The notes beneath the pieces were generated by a model. It made no database searches. It saw only the letters and a program-made list of their open reading frames with translations, and was not told the origin of the DNA. DNA of 6,389 nt from an uncultured Sutterella sp. (GTDB lineage: Bacteria; Pseudomonadota; Gammaproteobacteria; Burkholderiales; Burkholderiaceae_F): positions 1-6,389 of the forward strand of contig USAL01000107.1 of NCBI GenBank assembly GCA_900552545.1. Reading direction: 5' to 3'. Each line of letters begins with the position of its first letter. The stretch's first letter is position 1. Both the position numbers and the translations under genes were made by a program. Positions 5,428 through 6,389 of this stretch are shown one piece after another.

Positions 5428-6381
5428 ATGAAACAGTTCATCCTGCGCGCAGCCGCTGCGCTTCTGATCGGAACGGCCGGCCTTGCTTCGGCCGAAACGC
5501 TGACCGTTGCCGCTACGCCCGTGCCGCACGGCGACATCCTGCGGCTCATTGCGCCCGACTTGAAGCGCCAGGGCTACGCCCTCAAGGTCGTGGAGTTTTC
5601 CGACTTCGTGGGCCCCAACATTGCGCTTGATGCGGGCGAAGTCGACGCCAACTACTACCAGCACAAGCCCTTTTTGGACGACGCGGTGAAGTCCCGCCGT
5701 CTGAGAATCACGAGCGTTGCGCCGATTCACATTCTTCCGATGGCCGCCTACTCGAAGAAAATCAAGGACATCAAGGACACCCCCAAGGGAGCGCGCGTGA
5801 CGATCCCCAATGATCCGGCCAACGGCGGCCGTGCGCTTCTGCTGCTGCAGAGCGCAGGCCTCATCAAGTTGAAGGACGGCGCGGGCGCCACCGCCACCGT
5901 GCTTGACATCGCCGACAATCCCCGCGGGCTGCGCTTCACTGAGGTTGAGGCAGCACAGGTGCCGCGCACAATCGACGACGTTGATCTCGCGATCGTCAAC
6001 TCCAACTACGCCATCGGCGTGGGGTTGAACCCGGTGAAGGATTCGATCTACCTTGAAAGCAAGGACAGCCCCTATGCGGACATCGCCATGGACTTTATCG
6101 CCAGCCAGACGTACAAGACCGGCGAGGAACGTCGCAACAGCAGGCTGTACCGGGACATTCCCGAAAGCCAGTTTACCCCGCCCGAGGGCGTGGACAGCTA
6201 TGTGCTCACCCGTGAATGGCAGGATGCCTACCAGCCCGAATGGCTGTATTTTTGCACCAATCCCATCCATACAACCGACGCTTATTCGAAGCAGGAGAAA
6301 CTGCGCTCACAGTTCGCACTGGGGGAAATGACGGCGGAGGAGTTTGCCGCCGCGCTGGACGGGATTTGCGCAGCCCAGTGA
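5428..6381 (+). CDS. metQ: MetQ/NlpA-family methionine-binding protein with atypical C-terminus
   Basis: This 317-residue protein is probably the periplasmic binding component of a MetNIQ-type ABC importer for methionine. A signal peptide (1-22, cut at ASA|ET) leads into a mature part with clear MetQ landmarks: FSDFVGPNIAL (57-67), VDANYYQHKPFLD (72-84), PNDPANGGRALLLLQSAGLIKLKDG (127-151), TVLDIADNPRGLRFTEVEAAQVPRTIDD (157-184), NSNYA (191-195) and ESKDSPYADI (210-219). Two things are unusual. E. coli MetQ has a lipobox cysteine, but there is none here, so the protein should be soluble or anchored otherwise. From ~residue 221 the usual short MetQ ending is replaced by a ~97-residue tail that I do not recognise; it carries the protein's only cysteines (276 and 314). 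No other frame encodes the normal MetQ ending, so a simple frameshift does not explain it. Only 8 bases follow the stop, so metN and metI cannot be seen. The family is clear; the exact ligand is less so. Confidence 0.88.
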   Translation: MKQFILRAAAALLIGTAGLASAETLTVAATPVPHGDILRLIAPDLKRQGYALKVVEFSDFVGPNIALDAGEVDANYYQHKPFLDDAVKSRRLRITSVAPIHILPMAAYSKKIKDIKDTPKGARVTIPNDPANGGRALLLLQSAGLIKLKDGAGATATVLDIADNPRGLRFTEVEAAQVPRTIDDVDLAIVNSNYAIGVGLNPVKDSIYLESKDSPYADIAMDFIASQTYKTGEERRNSRLYRDIPESQFTPPEGVDSYVLTREWQDAYQPEWLYFCTNPIHTTDAYSKQEKLRSQFALGEMTAEEFAAALDGICAAQ

Positions 6382-6389
6382 GCGGCGCC

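Noticed and set aside
5218..6270. 350-codon minus-strand ORF opposite the metQ-like gene
   Set aside because: It is antisense to a gene with clear homology, and its codon pattern mirrors that gene.

Overview
The window looks like chromosomal DNA from a GC-rich betaproteobacterium, probably Burkholderiales and perhaps close to the Sutterellaceae. This is inferred from GC-biased codon use, the PurB sequence and the long YecE-type DUF72 protein. Nothing points to a phage, plasmid, transposon, CRISPR array or RNA gene. Most genes are housekeeping or simple accessory genes, and I see no evidence of a new multi-gene system. The points of interest are odd gene ends and RNA-level structure.

Layout, left to right. 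(1) 1-765, plus strand: an ORF already open at the window edge. Its first ~45 residues resemble the C-terminus of a YdiJ-type FAD/Fe-S oxidoreductase. It continues without a stop into a YdjA-like nitroreductase domain, so it may be a fusion. (2) 823-2040, minus strand: a DUF72/YecE-like protein, convergent with the first gene. (3) 2291-3010, minus strand: an exported Spy/CpxP-like protein with two LTxxQ-like motifs and a Gly/Trp/Tyr/His/Cys-rich tail. It is followed by a plain hairpin and then a U-tract terminator. (4) 3011-3695: a long, pyrimidine-rich, apparently non-coding region between two divergent genes. (5) 3696-5066, plus strand: purB, adenylosuccinate lyase, again followed by a plain hairpin and then a U-tract terminator. 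(6) 5177-5427: a leader region with several inverted repeats, including two mutually exclusive pairings. (7) 5428-6381, plus strand: a MetQ/NlpA-family methionine-binding protein with a cleavable signal peptide, no lipobox and an unrecognised ~97-residue C-terminal extension.

The genes do not form one operon. purB stands alone between a long upstream region and its terminator. The metQ-like gene starts a new unit whose other transporter genes (metN, metI), if present nearby, lie outside the window. The two leftward genes are separated by a strong terminator and are probably transcribed separately.
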